From Oreocharis arfaki (lineage: Eukaryota > Chordata > Aves > Passeriformes > Paramythiidae), in the NCBI GenBank assembly GCA_013398015.1, contig VZRR01004518.1, positions 81,150-145,149 of the forward strand: DNA of 64,000 nucleotides, given 5' to 3'. Positions within the stretch are counted from its first letter, which is position 1; every line of letters begins with the position of its first letter. Below are positions 34,630-47,754 of this stretch, piece after piece. The position numbers were made by a program, and so were the translations under genes. The notes below the pieces were generated by a model. It made no database searches. It saw only the letters and a program-made list of their open reading frames with translations, and was not told the origin of the DNA.

Positions 34630-37599
34630 ATTCTATGAAACAGCCAGGAATAAAATCCAGCCCTTTCTAACCTTGTATCTTGTCTCTTACCATAAAGACA
34701 GAGAGTCTCACTTGAAATATTGCCCTCTGAACTAACATTGGGTGCAGATGCCACTGAAGAAGGCATGTTAGGCTAAGGTAGGTTTGAGCTCAGGAATCAA
34801 AGGCATTTTGCTGTCTACTGCTCTAAAATGTAAGTGATCTTTTCTTCACCTTAATTTGTTCTGAGGCAAAAACTCAAGATTAAAAATTGTGTCTCTTCTC
34901 CCTGTGTGCAGTCTGGATGGAGCAAAAGGCCATCAATTCATGGATATGATGAGGAAGCAGAAGGCAGCTCCTGATAGGTCCTGCACACAAACTGACTGTG
35001 AAATGAAAAACCCTCCAAGGTTCCCTCTAGTGAAAGTGCCAGCTGACTTCACAAGCTTCACTTTTTAGATACAAGGCACTACCCACCTGCTTTAGCACAA
35101 TTTCTGCACTGCATGAGCAAGAGACAGGCACTGGGCACTCCTGCAATATTCTCTGCAATGCACCTGCTTTTCTGCTTCTCATTTTGTGGATTCCCAGTTT
35201 GGATACTTTCATCACAGGAAGAAACACAACATTGGACCTTACCAAGAAAGTAAATTCAAGAATGCTGTGTATAGTTTCTGTCTTCTGTTTGCTAGGCAAA
35301 ACACCGAGAGTCCTATACAAAAATATGCATCTGCTTGCACTAAAAAAAGGACTTTTAACTTTTGTTTTTAACTTCTCTCCCTTTCCTCAGGGAACTGTAC
35401 CTTATTTTATACTGTTATGACACATGACATCCTGTAATCATTCTGTAATCATAATGTGACACCATATCATAATAAAATACATAGTGGTAGTATCAGTTTC
35501 TTTTGTGTAAAATTTTACAATATTAACAAGAATTAAGAGCATCTACTACTTAAAGGAAACGGACACATCTTATTTCTCTGTTGAAAGCATCTCCCTGTCA
35601 GTGTTGCAATGAAACAGGCACTGATAAGGGTATCTTCAAAAGCTTTTAAATTTTATTTTACTATATATTCTGTCAGAAACAGGTATGTTATCATATGATC
35701 CACCTGACATTCCATAGCACATCTTTCAGGAAACAAAGTAAAAATTATGGATGTATTTCAAACTAACTTGCTTGAGTTTACTTCTAGATGAAATATGCCA
35801 AGTGCACTTTTGCAGCTTCTTTTGGAAGGTACAATCTTGTTCACTATTCAAATGTTAAAATTCTGATCAGTGGCCAGCTCTGTCAGGCAAAGGAGATTCC
35901 TCATATGTTTCTCATAAATTTTTTTTAATCCCATTCATGCAGCAGCCAAGGTAAAGACTGGCAGTCAAGCTGAAACCTGCTCCAAGGAAGGTTTGCTTAT
36001 CAAACAGTATGCAAACAACCCTTGAGATTTGTACAAAAGCACAAATCACCAGGTGAATTGGGCTAAACTACAATTTACTTAAAAACACCCAAAATCTTAG
36101 ACATGATTCCGCCCCACAGAGGAAGCCTTCCTAACTTGTGTGGAGGAGAAAGAGAACACAAAATGAGCATCATGTTAGACTGTACAGAGAAAGGGCGAAA
36201 AGCCTGCTCATTTTACAGATAATTTATTTATTACAATTTTCTGCAAATTAACCCTAAAATAAGTATGTTTCATGCAATCCCTGGCTGACCACCCTTTAGC
36301 TCTGCCATGGTCCTTGAGGAAGCACAGCTCTAAATCAAACCCAAGCATCTTTGCAATTTTCTATGAACAAAATAAAATGCCACAAATTAAGTCTATGCTT
36401 ATCCCAGTTGGGAGGCAAAGCAAAAAAAGCCCACAACACAGTCCCAATATAGATCTGTCAAAACAAAGTTTTCCTACCACTTCTATGATTAAACTTCCTT
36501 TCTTTCTGACATTCATGGTTTTAAAATGAGATGTAAAAAGATTTATTATTAGTCTTAGTCTTATATTTCAAGATACACAGAACTGTACAGAGCACAACAC
36601 CATTATTAAGGTTTTAGACTCAGAAAGACAGAACAGTGTATGGGAAAGAAAGTCAAGTAAGACCAAAATTGGAAAGATTACAGAGAAGGAGGTAACAAGC
36701 TGTACTTGTACGAAGCAGAGTAGAAAAGAATTCATAACTAATGGGAGGGATGCAACAATGGTGACAGACAAAATGAGACATTATTCTGTGAATAGTGGTA
36801 ATCCAAAAAGATGTGTAGGTCTGAATATCTCAGCAGAAACAATGAGAGTTGGAAGGCAAGATAGATAGGAAAAGACTGGGAAAACACAGAATAAATTCCC
36901 TCTTCACTAAAATATTGTCCAGGTGGGCGAGTTCTGAACTATAATGAAGTGTTTTTAAATGTAGCCAAAATCAGAGACACTGTTATTTCATCTTTTCTCT
37001 GAACTGCCAGTTTGCAGAGTGTTTTGAGTCATTAGCCTCCAACACAAACTAGAACCCTTATGTTAAAATGTAATAAAGTCTTCATTAAATAATTCTGTTA
37101 TGTGTTTTTTTCTACCTACTGTACACATACTTATGAATTACTGATAGCAGGCCCTAGGCAAAGGCAAAGAGAAAAAAGAGAGGTGAAGTGAAAGCTTATT
37201 TTTTTTCTTAGAGTGAAGCCTGCTGAACACACAAGATTGATTCTGATGTGTTTACTCACAAGAAGAACATCATCATTGCATGAATAGCCTGGCTGATTTC
37301 AATGAAAACTGAGTGATGCATTATTCAGTTCAGCTACTGGAATGAGAATCTGATTTAATTTGGATTAAGAAGAAGTAAGGTGATCAAGTAAGAAACAGAA
37401 AAACAAGAAACAATCCAAAGTGCAAACCACAGCTTGATCTCTATCTCCTGAAGCTCCAAATTTCAGACCTGGGCTATCTCTGAGCAAAGTGTGGGTACAT
37501 ATTCTTTCATTGTTTACTTTTGTCCTGTCACTACTCAGCTTTAAAACAGGGAACTTAAAGCAACTGTGTCGTCAAATTGTGCCCCTTGAAAGCAACTGT
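34630..37599. other. Intron, nothing recognised
   Basis: AT-rich, no repeat family, exon-like element or regulatory site that I can support. Confidence 0.55.
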
Positions 37600-37850
37600 G
37601 CCATTCAGTCCACACTTGCCTCATAAACTTATCGAGCTCCATCTTAAAAGTCATTAATTACCTTGCATTATTTCTACTGGGTTTGAGAACCTTACCACTT
37701 ACAGTGGCTAATAACCTTCTTCTAATCTCCACTCCAAATTTATTCATAACCAGTTAAGTATCCTTCATTCTCATGCCACTGCTGTTTTTTACCTTACACA
37801 TTTGTTTTCCTCTTGGGTATTTAACCATGCTAAATTTATAGCTAACACTC
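37600..37850 (-). mobile_element. Ancient CR1 LINE fragment
   Basis: acttatcgagctccatctta, agaaccttaccacttacagt, aataaccttcttctaatctc and cataaccagtt follow the antisense order of the CR1 3' UTR/ORF2 end, but with heavy divergence. It is clearly older than the copies at 11.9 and 57.6 kb. Confidence 0.65.
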
Positions 37851-38117
37851 AGCATACAAAACGGCATTTAGCTCGACTAAATACACCCAAGCATTTAAAC
37901 TCTCTTCTGATGAACCTCACATACCCCCTGCACCTTTTACAATTTGACTTCATTTTTTTGGTTTAAGTGGATGCTTTTCACTGTTATCTAGAGGAGGTGA
38001 AGTCAGAGCTTTATATAGTGATGGCCACACACCCTGTAGACATCAAGTGACCTGGCTGGTGTATTTAGGCTTATACTTACCTCTATGTGAGACTACAAAG
38101 TTTGTATTTAAATCCAA

Positions 38118-38276
38118 AAATGTGAAAAAACCCCAAAAACCAAAAAAACCCCACCACCCCAAAAAAACCCCCAAAACAAAAAACCCACCCCCCCAAAAAA
38201 ACCCAAACCAAACAAAAAAAACCTACCACCACACGAAAAAAAAAAAAACCCAACCAAAAAAACCCCCAACAACAAA
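38118..38276 (-). repeat. A/C tract (G/T on the minus strand), G-quadruplex-prone
   Basis: The plus strand is almost entirely A and C with many runs of three to five or more C. The minus strand, which is the ERBB4 sense strand, therefore has irregular TTTTGGGG-like blocks. There is no coherent unit. The proline/lysine-rich frame over it is compositional. Confidence 0.9.
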
Positions 38277-38821
38277 GTCATAGAAGAAAGAGTCACCCTC
38301 CAGTTCAGAAACACCAAATTCTCGATTTGTATTGTGCATAGAAATAACATTTATGCCTTGTGGAAAGAAAAAATTGTTTAAAGGCTAGGAAAAAACCTCT
38401 ACATTTTGGAAAATAAAGTTGCCTTCTCTGACACTGACTTGGTTTATTCATTTGAAACAACCTGACATAATACCATTTTGGAAAAAATAGCTCAAAAATG
38501 CTTCTGAAAGACAGCTATATTTTTTTCTTTCAAAACAATTTTCAGCATTAATTTTTAAAAAAGGTCAGACAAATCCAAAGACTTTTCAAAGGTCTTGAAA
38601 AAAAATCTTCATTTCAAAAACTCAGAACTGCTCAGAACAATTTCAGTTCAGGGTAATGCATTCTTTTAATGTTTGGTATTTTCCATGGGACACATAACCC
38701 AGTTTTATTTCCCCTCTAATCAGAAGATGTTAATGTGTTGCAGGAGTGTGGAATATGATCCCCTCTGCTAACATGGACAGTAAATAAAAACAGAAGCAGA
38801 GAGGACTTTATTCTGGCACAT

Positions 38822-38967
38822 GGACTATATATATATAATAATACATATTATATTAGTATTATACAATAATACCTATTGTATAGAATAACACATTATATAT
38901 CATAATTACATATAATAATAATAATTATTATAACACATTATATATATATATGTGTGTGTGTGTGTGT
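38822..38967. repeat. AT-rich repeat ending in (TA)n(TG)n
   Basis: Composed of ATAT, AATA and TATTAT words with several self-complementary segments, closing with TATATATATA then TGTGTGTGTGTG (about 38937-38967). A likely DNA-unwinding or slippage-prone tract. Confidence 0.9.
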
Positions 38968-40254
38968 TCCTTGGCCCTTGGCCCTTGGTTTTTTTTGTAG
39001 CTATCCAAGCAGCTTAAGTTTTGTTATAAAATACAATGTTGGGAGAAAGATACGCACTAGGGAAAATGCATTTTAACTTGTGGGTATACAGAGAGAATAC
39101 TCCAGCTTTTGTTTCTGAACTTTTGCAACTTAAAAACCAGCCAAATACATATATTTCTGGAATAATAATAAAAGCTTTGGGCTGAGACATTTTATGCCAA
39201 GTCACAGTCCTGTAGAATTTTATTGTTGAGTTATAAACCTGAAAAATATGCGCTTATAATGGAAATCCTGACAGACCCTAGTAGGGGCTCCTATAATATC
39301 TTGAATTTGATTTAAGAGTGGTTTTCAATAATGCTTTCCCAAGCCAGTCTGTTGGGGACTGCTAGAGAAAATCTAATGTTGAGTGTATCCCATGTCCCCA
39401 AATGCAGCTCAGTGTGCTTGATGAGAAACCGGGGGCATCAAGGCAAAGCCTCCAGAGCTTTTGTAGCCCGGGGCTGTCAGGTCTCTAATGTCAGAAACCC
39501 CATAAATGTCAGGGCTAAGTGCACCTTTCATTTAACGAAACAATAAATTGTCTATCTCTGTGCAATAAATCACTCATTTCTGTGCCTCCACAAGGGCTGA
39601 TGTGATTTGTAAATGACTGGAAATTCTGTTTTGTTTTTATCCCTAACAACCATGAACCACGCTTTTGGGAACATTGGATTTTCAGGGAGAAGGGAAGAGG
39701 GAACCGAGATAATCCAGGAGTCAAATTAAGACTGGAGAAACTACGATTATAACCCACTATAAACCTGTCCTGGTCAGTGTGAAGCTGAATTAATACCCCT
39801 CCTCCCAGGACCTTGGGCAGCACAAAGGGCACAGCTCACCTCCAGGATGTGCCACACTGTGCAGGGGTGAAATCCAGCCACACCTGGGTTCTGACCAGTT
39901 GTTCCAAGGTGGTTCCGACCTCACCTTAGTCCTCCAGTACCTCCTTTGTCCCAGACTCCCTTTGTGCCCTTGCCATCACCCGCACCCTTCACATTTATCC
40001 CCCTGCAAATTGAGCTCTCAGAGAACTTCAGGGTTTGCCTACACTTGTCTTCACCACACCATCATGGAGAGAGGGAGTCACCCTTCCAAGGCTGAGCCAT
40101 TCCACCCAGCTCTGGAGCTAATGACAAATGTATACAACACACACACATAGGAGGCCCTAAAGAACTCAAATACTGTCACACTGAGGTTATCAGCACATGC
40201 AAAACAGCCTGAGAGAATCAGAGGTCAGAGCACAAAGCTGGGGGTAAGGTACCG
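38968..40254. other. Intron, possible conserved patch
   Basis: Mostly nothing recognised. About 39240-39620 has mixed composition and an unusually repeat-free look that could indicate a conserved non-coding sequence; this cannot be tested here. Confidence 0.4.
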
Positions 40255-40846
40255 TGTCCTAGGTTACAATGTAACCAAAGCACATATTCTATTATCATCT
40301 TCACAAACTGATAAAGCAGGTGGGGCAGTATTCACCTTGACTCATCCCTGATAACTACCTCCAGGAGCTATCTCTGTTTAATGGGCAATCAAGGACCCTG
40401 CACATGATTCATAGGTAACTCACTCTGGACTATCTCCTGTTAATGGGCCCATCAATGCCTTGCCTCATGACTCTCCCTCCCGTTGTGAGATGCTCCGCCC
40501 AGGAGGAGGAACTGAGCGTTTCCCACCTGTACATAATCAGAGGTTTGGGACAGCACAGACAGCCTTTTCTGCTGGACCCCCAGAGGACAAGCAGCTACAT
40601 CACTGGACCTTCAGGTGAAAACCAGACTTCTCTACAGGATCACTGCTTCAACAGAACCACCACTCCAGGAGGACTGGCAGCCACCATTCAGACTGCTACC
40701 AACACCTTGACCGACAGGGTGTCAGGTTGTATTCTGACTCTGTCAGTGGTTTCCTTGTACTATTGCATTTATTTTATTTTATTTTTCTTATTAAATTGTA
40801 TTTCTGACATTGAAGTCTCTCATTGGTTTGCTTTCAAACCAGCACA
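40255..40846 (+). mobile_element. LTR (solo), plus orientation
   Basis: Starts TGTCCTAGGTTACA and ends tttcaaaccagcaca, inverted relatives of the ends of the LTR at 21286. The U3 aligns with that LTR: tattctattatcatcttca, gtggggcagt, ggactatctcctgttaatgg, ttgtgagatgctcc, aggaggaggaactgagc, tataatcagaggttt-like text, cagaggacaagcagctacat. From about 40636 the sequence is different, with an ATTAAA signal (about 40792) near the end, supporting plus orientation, opposite to ERBB4. The flanks taccg and tacat are only a partial target duplication. The 154-codon frame at 40443-40907 is LTR, not a gene. Confidence 0.85.
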
Positions 40847-40851
40847 TACAT

Positions 40852-42299
40852 TTTTATTTATAATTTTCATTTATGGCCATCTTTCATTTTTGTTCCTGTG
40901 GTTCTGATGCAATCTTCCAGCCTCTAGTATCTGTCCCCCACAAACTAGAATGGCACATGGGGTTCATGCAGCCATCAGTTATCTGGTATTTAAACATTCA
41001 AAACCCAGTGCTTTATTATTTATGATTATGAGAGAAATGAAGGAACTGAGTCCTTTCCAAACCCTGGAGTGAGACAGGACAAAATAAGAACTCTGATGGG
41101 TGGCAGATATGATGCTCCTGTGCTCCTTCAGAGCACGGAGCAGGTACCACTGAAAGGGAGCTAAGCAGCCAGGGAATGAGAGTGAAGGAGAAATGGTGAC
41201 ACTGGAGAAAAAGCAGGAAAGAGGCGCTGACACAAAGCACTGTGAAAGTAGGGGAAAGACAGAAGTAAAGAAAGCGAAAGAAAATTATAGCAAAAGAAAG
41301 ACTGGGAATTAAGTGAGTGGACAGTCTGTCTGAGATGAAAAGAGAAAGGGAAATAAGAAGAACTTGTTCAGCTTTTAAGTTGATGAATTTTCTTGTGCTT
41401 GCCTTCATTTTAATGCTTTTCATAGGAAACCTCTGTGAACTACTAGATTTGGTAGAAAAGTTACTAAACCAGTTCAATACTCCAGAAGAAATGACTGGTG
41501 AACAAAGGGGAAGAAAACTGTGTGGAATTCTCTATAAAGAGGCACAGACTTATGCAGAAAAACATGGAATACTGTGCCCGTCCAGGAAACACACAAGTGC
41601 ACAGATGCTGCAATTGTTTTTAAAAGCATCAATTCTCTGATTTATTCGGAGAATTATTTCCAGACACAGTCAAGAGAAGGGCACCAGGCTCTGATGCTCT
41701 GTCTCAGCCTACTCGCAATGACTGCACGCAAGGTGCCCACATCAATCTGAGCGTGGCAGATCAGACGTGAAGACCAAAGTCCTAACATTTACTTACTGCC
41801 CCGCCTTGCATGGAAAAAAGAAGATATCTGAGAGGATCAAAAGAAACTTCCTCATTGTCTCACATAAGCCCAAGACAGCCCAGTTCATAATAGCGAGAAA
41901 GAAATCTGAACCCTTCCACCACTTTGAAATGAAAACCTGGGATGAGGAACTCTTCAAGATCCACTTGAATTTTGCTGCATGGGCTTCTCGGGTTTGTATG
42001 AACTTTTGGGAGCCACCCAGCAGGGTACCAAAAAGTCTCTGGGCATGGGCAAGGTTGGGTAATGCCCCTCTGAAAGTTGATGGCATAATGTTTTCTGAGA
42101 GTGAGAGCTCTCCAATGACACTAGAAAAGGATCCTTCCTTTCCATCTGTGAATATCCAAGCTTTCCAGCTGAGTGAGAAAAATAGTCATGACAAATAGGA
42201 ATAGAAAAAGGAAATTGCAGACAGATTCAAGAGAGGAAAATGACACTTTCCCCTATGTATTCTGATGCTGCTTCTCCACAAAATTAAAGCCTTGTTTCA
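40852..42299. other. Intron with two unexplained plus-strand frames
   Basis: Frames at 41317-41640 (107 codons) and 41767-42198 (143 codons) lie in tandem on the plus strand. Neither shows a family motif, signal peptide or usable exon boundaries, and I regard both as probable chance frames. The first has a hydrophobic stretch (LMNFLVLAFILMLFIGNL). Confidence 0.4.
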
Positions 42300-42580
42300 A
42301 TACATTTTTAATTTCATAGCCCTTGGTCTAGATCCTACTCTTCTGCACACTGCACTTCCTCATGGAGCAGCCCCATTAGCAAACTACATTTATGCTAATG
42401 GACCTGCTTGCAGCGATAATTATCACAGCCCTTGGCCCTGGTCCTGGCCAGTGTCAGCACGTCAGGAGGGGCTGAAATGGCATTATGATTGTACAATTAG
42501 CCTTGTCATAGCAAGGAGCTCTGGGAACAGCAACATCTTGAAGCTTAAAATGTGTACAGCTGATAGATAACTGTCATTAA
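42300..42580. promoter_or_regulatory. Candidate enhancer-like element with palindromic motifs
   Basis: Contains an inverted repeat CCATTAGC (42373-42380) / GCTAATGG (42394-42401) around a 13-bp spacer, which places two homeodomain TAAT cores symmetrically. It is followed by the perfect palindrome GATAATTATC (42415-42424) and, further on, GATAGATAA and CATTAA words. No repeat family recognised. Regulatory function is inferred only from the motif symmetry. Confidence 0.35.
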
Positions 42581-45500
42581 GCTCCTTTGCTCACTCCAGG
42601 ATGGAATAGCCACTGAGCTGTAGGGTAGGCTTCTTTAATGAAAAAGAAAGACCTTGAACCACAGCCATTGTCCTCCACCTCTTCCCAACCTGTCCAGTTA
42701 CCCCCGATTCCTCTCGTTTCTCACAGCTTCTCTCTCATCCCATCTGTAGCAGAGTAACAAAAGCTGTCTCTAACAAGTTGTTACTAATCCATCAAGTCTT
42801 GATGGAGAAGAAAGGCTCCTCACCTCATAGTGCAACCTCACTTGCCCCTGGCCCTCCCTGCTCAGAGCCTCCCTCTCTCCAGACCTGAGGAGTGCAGGCT
42901 CAAATCCACTGGATTTAGGATGCTTCTGGATCAGCTTCTCAGCTGCAAAAATCAACATCAATCCTTTGAACTTCACACAGCCCATGAGTTTACACCCAGT
43001 TGTGAAGTGTAGTAATAAATATGACTTCCCAAGAAGCCTGGCATGGAGAGAGGCCCCTTCAGGACAAGCCCTCCTTGGCCAAGAGAACTGCAGGAGGGCA
43101 CAGAGCCCTGGGACCCACACCAGCTAAACAGGACAGGTAACGGGGCAGCAGAAGGAAGCAGCAAGGAGGCTTTGCAAGACCCTTTGGCTTGGTGGCTCCT
43201 GGAGGCTTCCAGCTGCAGCTCTATACCTCTGGAAGGGAAACCTTAGAGACAGCAATGACTCCAAGTGTGCTGGAATAACACTCAGCAGACTTGAAGACAT
43301 GCATCTGCTTCATTAAAATTTGATCCCAAGTTCCTCTCTCTTTTTCCTTCCTAGAGTGTTTTCAAACATTGTTTTCCTGCATACCTGGATAACTGATGCT
43401 GTGCATAGCTTTAGTTAAGGTAATTTGAGAATTCTTGTATATTGAAAAGGCATAAAAAGTAATCCCCTGCAGTACTTAATTTTCCTTCCACGACATTCCA
43501 TTGTAACCACCTACTTCTGCTTTACCTTAAAGAATTAATATAGTTCAGAACACAAAAAACAGGTCTGGCAGCCACCGGGGGATAGAGGGCAGAACAGTAT
43601 GGGGCCCCAGCTAAGATCCAGGAGAGCTGAGCTCTCCTCCACAGGCTAGGTGATCATAAGCAAGATGCCTCATGTTAGCAAGTTTGCTTCCGGACTCTTC
43701 CTCTGCCTTCTTTGGGGCAGGAAAAGTTCCTCTGCCCTCGAACACTGCTCAGCAAAATGAATGCAGATGTAACGCAAATCAACAGCAGCAGAATGAAACC
43801 ATAATTGTAACAGAAAAAAAAGCCAGTAAAAGAGGAGATGGGACTGCCCAGATCTATGTTGAAGTTAGCATGTGTTGGATGCAACATTACAGAAGCAAAA
43901 GGGCATTCCTGTAAGGCCCTGAGAGAGACGGAGAGAGTTCAGTGCAGCACAAAAGCCCACTATCATAATTACAACAGAACTCCAGCTTATTTTCCACTAG
44001 AGTAACAGAGAGGATACAGCCTCAAATACACGTCTCTTAGATAACCTCACCCAGTGGCAGACTGTAACCAACTTTTCCTTACTAAAACCCTCCAGATATG
44101 TCTTCTCTTCTTGAAGGCATTTCCATAAGAATGTCTTCACCCTCACAACTCCAAGTTGTGTGTGTGTGTGTGTTGGGGCAGCCCTTGCTGAGAAAAACTG
44201 TATCAAACACACTGAAATATCAATGCACACAGCAATTTTTTCCTGTTTGTTTGTGGAATCTTCCTGACTTACGTGTACCTGTCGCACCCTGGCTGAGAAG
44301 GATGTAATTCACCTACTGAGAATTCACTTCCAGGCTTGTGCCATCCTTACAGATTTTGAGTTTCAATCCATTTCTCAAGTAGCCAACACTATGGGTGTTC
44401 ATGCAGTATTATTCCACCCTTCTACACCCTGAGGTCACCAAGGTGGACACTCTTGCTCCCACTACAAAGTATGTTGATACATGAGCACAGTGCACTGCTT
44501 TACTGGACAGCAAACTCCACAAAAAAATGCTGTGCTGAGCTCAGAGCTAAAAGGTTAAACATTAATACCCAAGCAAGACAGTCCCCATCTAAGTGAAACA
44601 CCAGGAGATGCCTTGTGTATCTGCAAAGCAGAAGGGAAGAGCCCCCTTAGACACAGCTGCTGTCTAATAACCACATTTTATGCAGAACGCTTGGGGGCTA
44701 CTCTATTTTTATAGCTTTCATCCATAAAATAAGAAACTAAAGCTTCTGGAAGGAGAACACAATCAGCCTGCAATGATGTAACATCAGAATAAATTCAGCA
44801 CAATCTGTATAAGCAAAGAGAAAAAAAGCACCCAAGCTTTTTCCAATTGGCAGTAGATAATACTTTATAACTGCCCTGTCATCAACCTTCAGAAGCTATC
44901 TCCAGAGCCATATGTGGGTTGTCAACCAGGCATAGTGCCTAACTAGTTTTGCATCTAGCTGTAGAGAAGTAGAGACATATGGAAATGAACAGCCTGGCAG
45001 AACAAGTGAACTCTGAAGCAATGACTTCGATAAATAAGTGCCTGCACACTGGCAGATGGAGAAAAGCGCAGTTAGGGAGGGCCTGTGGTGCAGCAGCAAC
45101 TTGATTTTAAACAATTTGTAAAAATCAGTCTGAACTTCACATCTGAGGCATTTCCAGTGCCTTCAGTCCTCTTCGTGTTGGGGAAAATCCTCTCCATAAA
45201 AACAGGGAAGATGAAGATAGAACAGTGCATCTAGCAAAAGATAATAGGAGCTGCTTCAGGGAGCAGAGAACAGGAGTGGGAAGTCACTGATGATTTTTGC
45301 CTCTTACTACTCTTCTAATCATGCTTTTGGTACCTTTCAGAAAGACACAACAAATCATTCCCCATAGCCTAGGAAAGCAACACATGGAGAGACATTCTCA
45401 AGCCGTATGGCAGAGCTTAAAACATGGGCACAGTGGATACACTGAGAATGTGAGATACACACATACACCTTTCCTGCAGTGAATGGGAATTTATGCCTGT

Positions 45501-47754
45501 TGCTGCCTTCCATATTCATTCCTCTGGAGATCAGTCTATTTCAAGGCAAACTGAACCTTTCCTGTTTGCAGGCAGCAGACTGATTCCTAGTCACTGTTAA
45601 ATGTGACAGATTAATTGAAAACGAGTATTACTTTTATTCCACTTTTTTTGGGACAAGGGGAATCCTTGTCTGGTGATCTCAAAGATTTTTCTTCTTACTA
45701 TCTCTGAAACAATTTTTTTGTACGCCCTCCAATCCCAATTGACATGATTATTGTGATGTGGAAGAACATAAATTTAATTAAATTTCAATAAACCAGCTGA
45801 ACTTCGCTAAACTGTCTCAATAACAGGCCACCTTTTATTATAAAGGAACTCCTTTTCTCTTCCTCACACTTTATCAGTTGATATTACATGTATGATCTCA
45901 CTTCTTTGCACTGCTTGGTTACCACCGCAGATCTCACATATCTGTGATACTTCATCTTCTCCTCCCACATCACAGGGGTGATCAAGAAAAGCAGCAGGCA
46001 ACAATTTTCCAGGGAATATCCCTAAATCCAAACCCTGCATTAAACTGAAACCATTTAAAATGGCAATCAGATTAGAAGCTGCTTCACTTTGGTAAGAATC
46101 ACCATGGGAAAGCCATGACCCGCCTTACATAGGCCCTCCCATGGATCTGTCAGCTCTGTAAGCTGTGGATCAGGCTGTCTGCTCCACTACAGGGTCTACA
46201 GCAAAGCCAGCACAGCCAGTGGTCCAAGGAGTCAAGGGCCATATGCACACACAAAGTGAAAATGATGGAGGATTACCTCTACTTGGATGCCACTGTGTAA
46301 ATGTTTTGCATTAAATAATAACAGCCACTATCAATCAAAAGAGTGGAGAACAGATGGGAAGGAGGCTGAGTTGAGAAAAAGGACTTAAACAGGAATATGG
46401 ATTTTCTCTCCCACCTTCCCTGGCCTGGTATCAGCCCTAAATAAACCTTTGCACATCTCCATACAGGCAATCCCCACCGGTGTGTTCCAGTACTCCCCAC
46501 CGGTTCTGGCTGCTTACCACCACCACACAAGGTATTAACACATCTACAAAATGCTGCAATGTCAGATGCTGGGGTTTGGATTCTCCCCACCTCTTCTATG
46601 CACTAACCCCTCTAACCAGCACTACGGTCACTTCATCTACTCTCTCCTTCAGGAAGGTCTAACAACAGATCTGATTTTGGAAAGAAAACAGTCCCTATTC
46701 ATGATGCTTCTCAAACTTCTGCTCTTCTTGAAGAACAATGCAGGGCTAGCCGAATTTCTACATTTTCTTACTTCGGTTAGAACACTTTTTGTATTTAAGT
46801 TTTTAAAAGAGGCAAATGTTCACTTGATGTTTAGTCCAGCAAAACAATTGCTGAATCTCCAGGTTTCTCTTCAGTGCTAAAAGATTAACATTAAAACTTG
46901 AAGTAAGATTTTGTAAAAGATGTTGTAGGAAATTCACTTAGGGCTGCAGATTTAATGTAAGATAGCAGTCTGTGGCACGTGTTTATAACAAGTGTTTTCA
47001 CTGAAATAATCTAAAACTTTTAACAACTTCCAAATAACTCAATGCAAAAAGCAGGCTACAGATTGTCACTTGTAGTAACATCATTGTAAACAATCCTAGT
47101 TGTTCAAAAGAGTCTTTAAAATGGGTAACTTTGGCCTTCTACACTGCCAGATCTTGTTATTCTTTGCAACCAATTTTCTTAGCACTGAGTACTTGTTCTT
47201 AGTACAACACTGAATACCTAAACATACCTAAAACCAGCTGTAAAACATTATGCCAAGGATAGTTTGTGACCCAAACATAGCAGGATCACCACCCAAGGAG
47301 TGACATGAAGGAGATGTTTATCTTCCTGGCAGCATGGGGGGCAGACAATTGATGGCATATCAGAATTTAACTGGCAATGCAGATCCAGAAGGGCTGAAAA
47401 CCAGTAAATATGAACAGTGAACAACAGAACAGGCTGAAAAATCACCCTGTGTCCAGTCCCAGATTTCACACAGGGGCTTCTTCCCTCACTCACCCCCCCA
47501 AAAAACAACCCCCATCCCTCATTAACACTGAGTTGGAAAGACACTGAAGAAAAACACTTTGGTTCACACATTGATAAGTCATCTTTAATACTGTAAGCAG
47601 CCAAAATAGTGTGTATTTCAAGAACTACCCAACCTTCTTGAAAACAAAAACAGGCCTGAAAAAATCCAACACAAACAAAAAGCAAAGTCATGTTTTAAAG
47701 TTAGTTATGAAAATGATAAGAAATGATTAAAAAACCCCAACATTAACTACATAC
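42581..47754. other. Intron adjoining the ERBB4 exon, nothing recognised
   Basis: Contains a TG dinucleotide run at 44156-44173. The donor-proximal sequence is AT-rich. No other exon or repeat family supported. Confidence 0.6.

Larger units (their letters stand above)
1..47754 (-). other. ERBB4: ERBB4 intron downstream of the exon (partial)
   Basis: Follows the donor at 47754 in transcription order and continues past the left edge of the window, so it is longer than 47.7 kb. I found no reading frame on the minus strand with the HRDLAARN or DFG motifs expected of the next kinase exon. It holds all of the LTRs except the one at 60.3 kb, plus several CR1 fragments listed separately. Very large introns are normal for ERBB4 in vertebrates. 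Confidence 0.85.

Noticed and set aside
34385..34766. Long basic/acidic and hydrophobic frames over the 34.4-kb tract
   Set aside because: Entirely produced by the GAAA/GGAA microsatellite on both strands.
38047..38283. Proline/lysine-rich frame
   Set aside because: Produced by the A/C tract, with no initiation or domain context.
40443..40907. 154-codon plus-strand frame with a hydrophobic tail
   Set aside because: Lies in the 40255-40846 LTR and runs out of it; the similar frame in the 21.3-kb LTR reflects shared LTR sequence, not a gene.
1..47754. Search for the following ERBB4 exon (HRDLAARN...DFG)
   Set aside because: No such motif on the minus strand in any frame.
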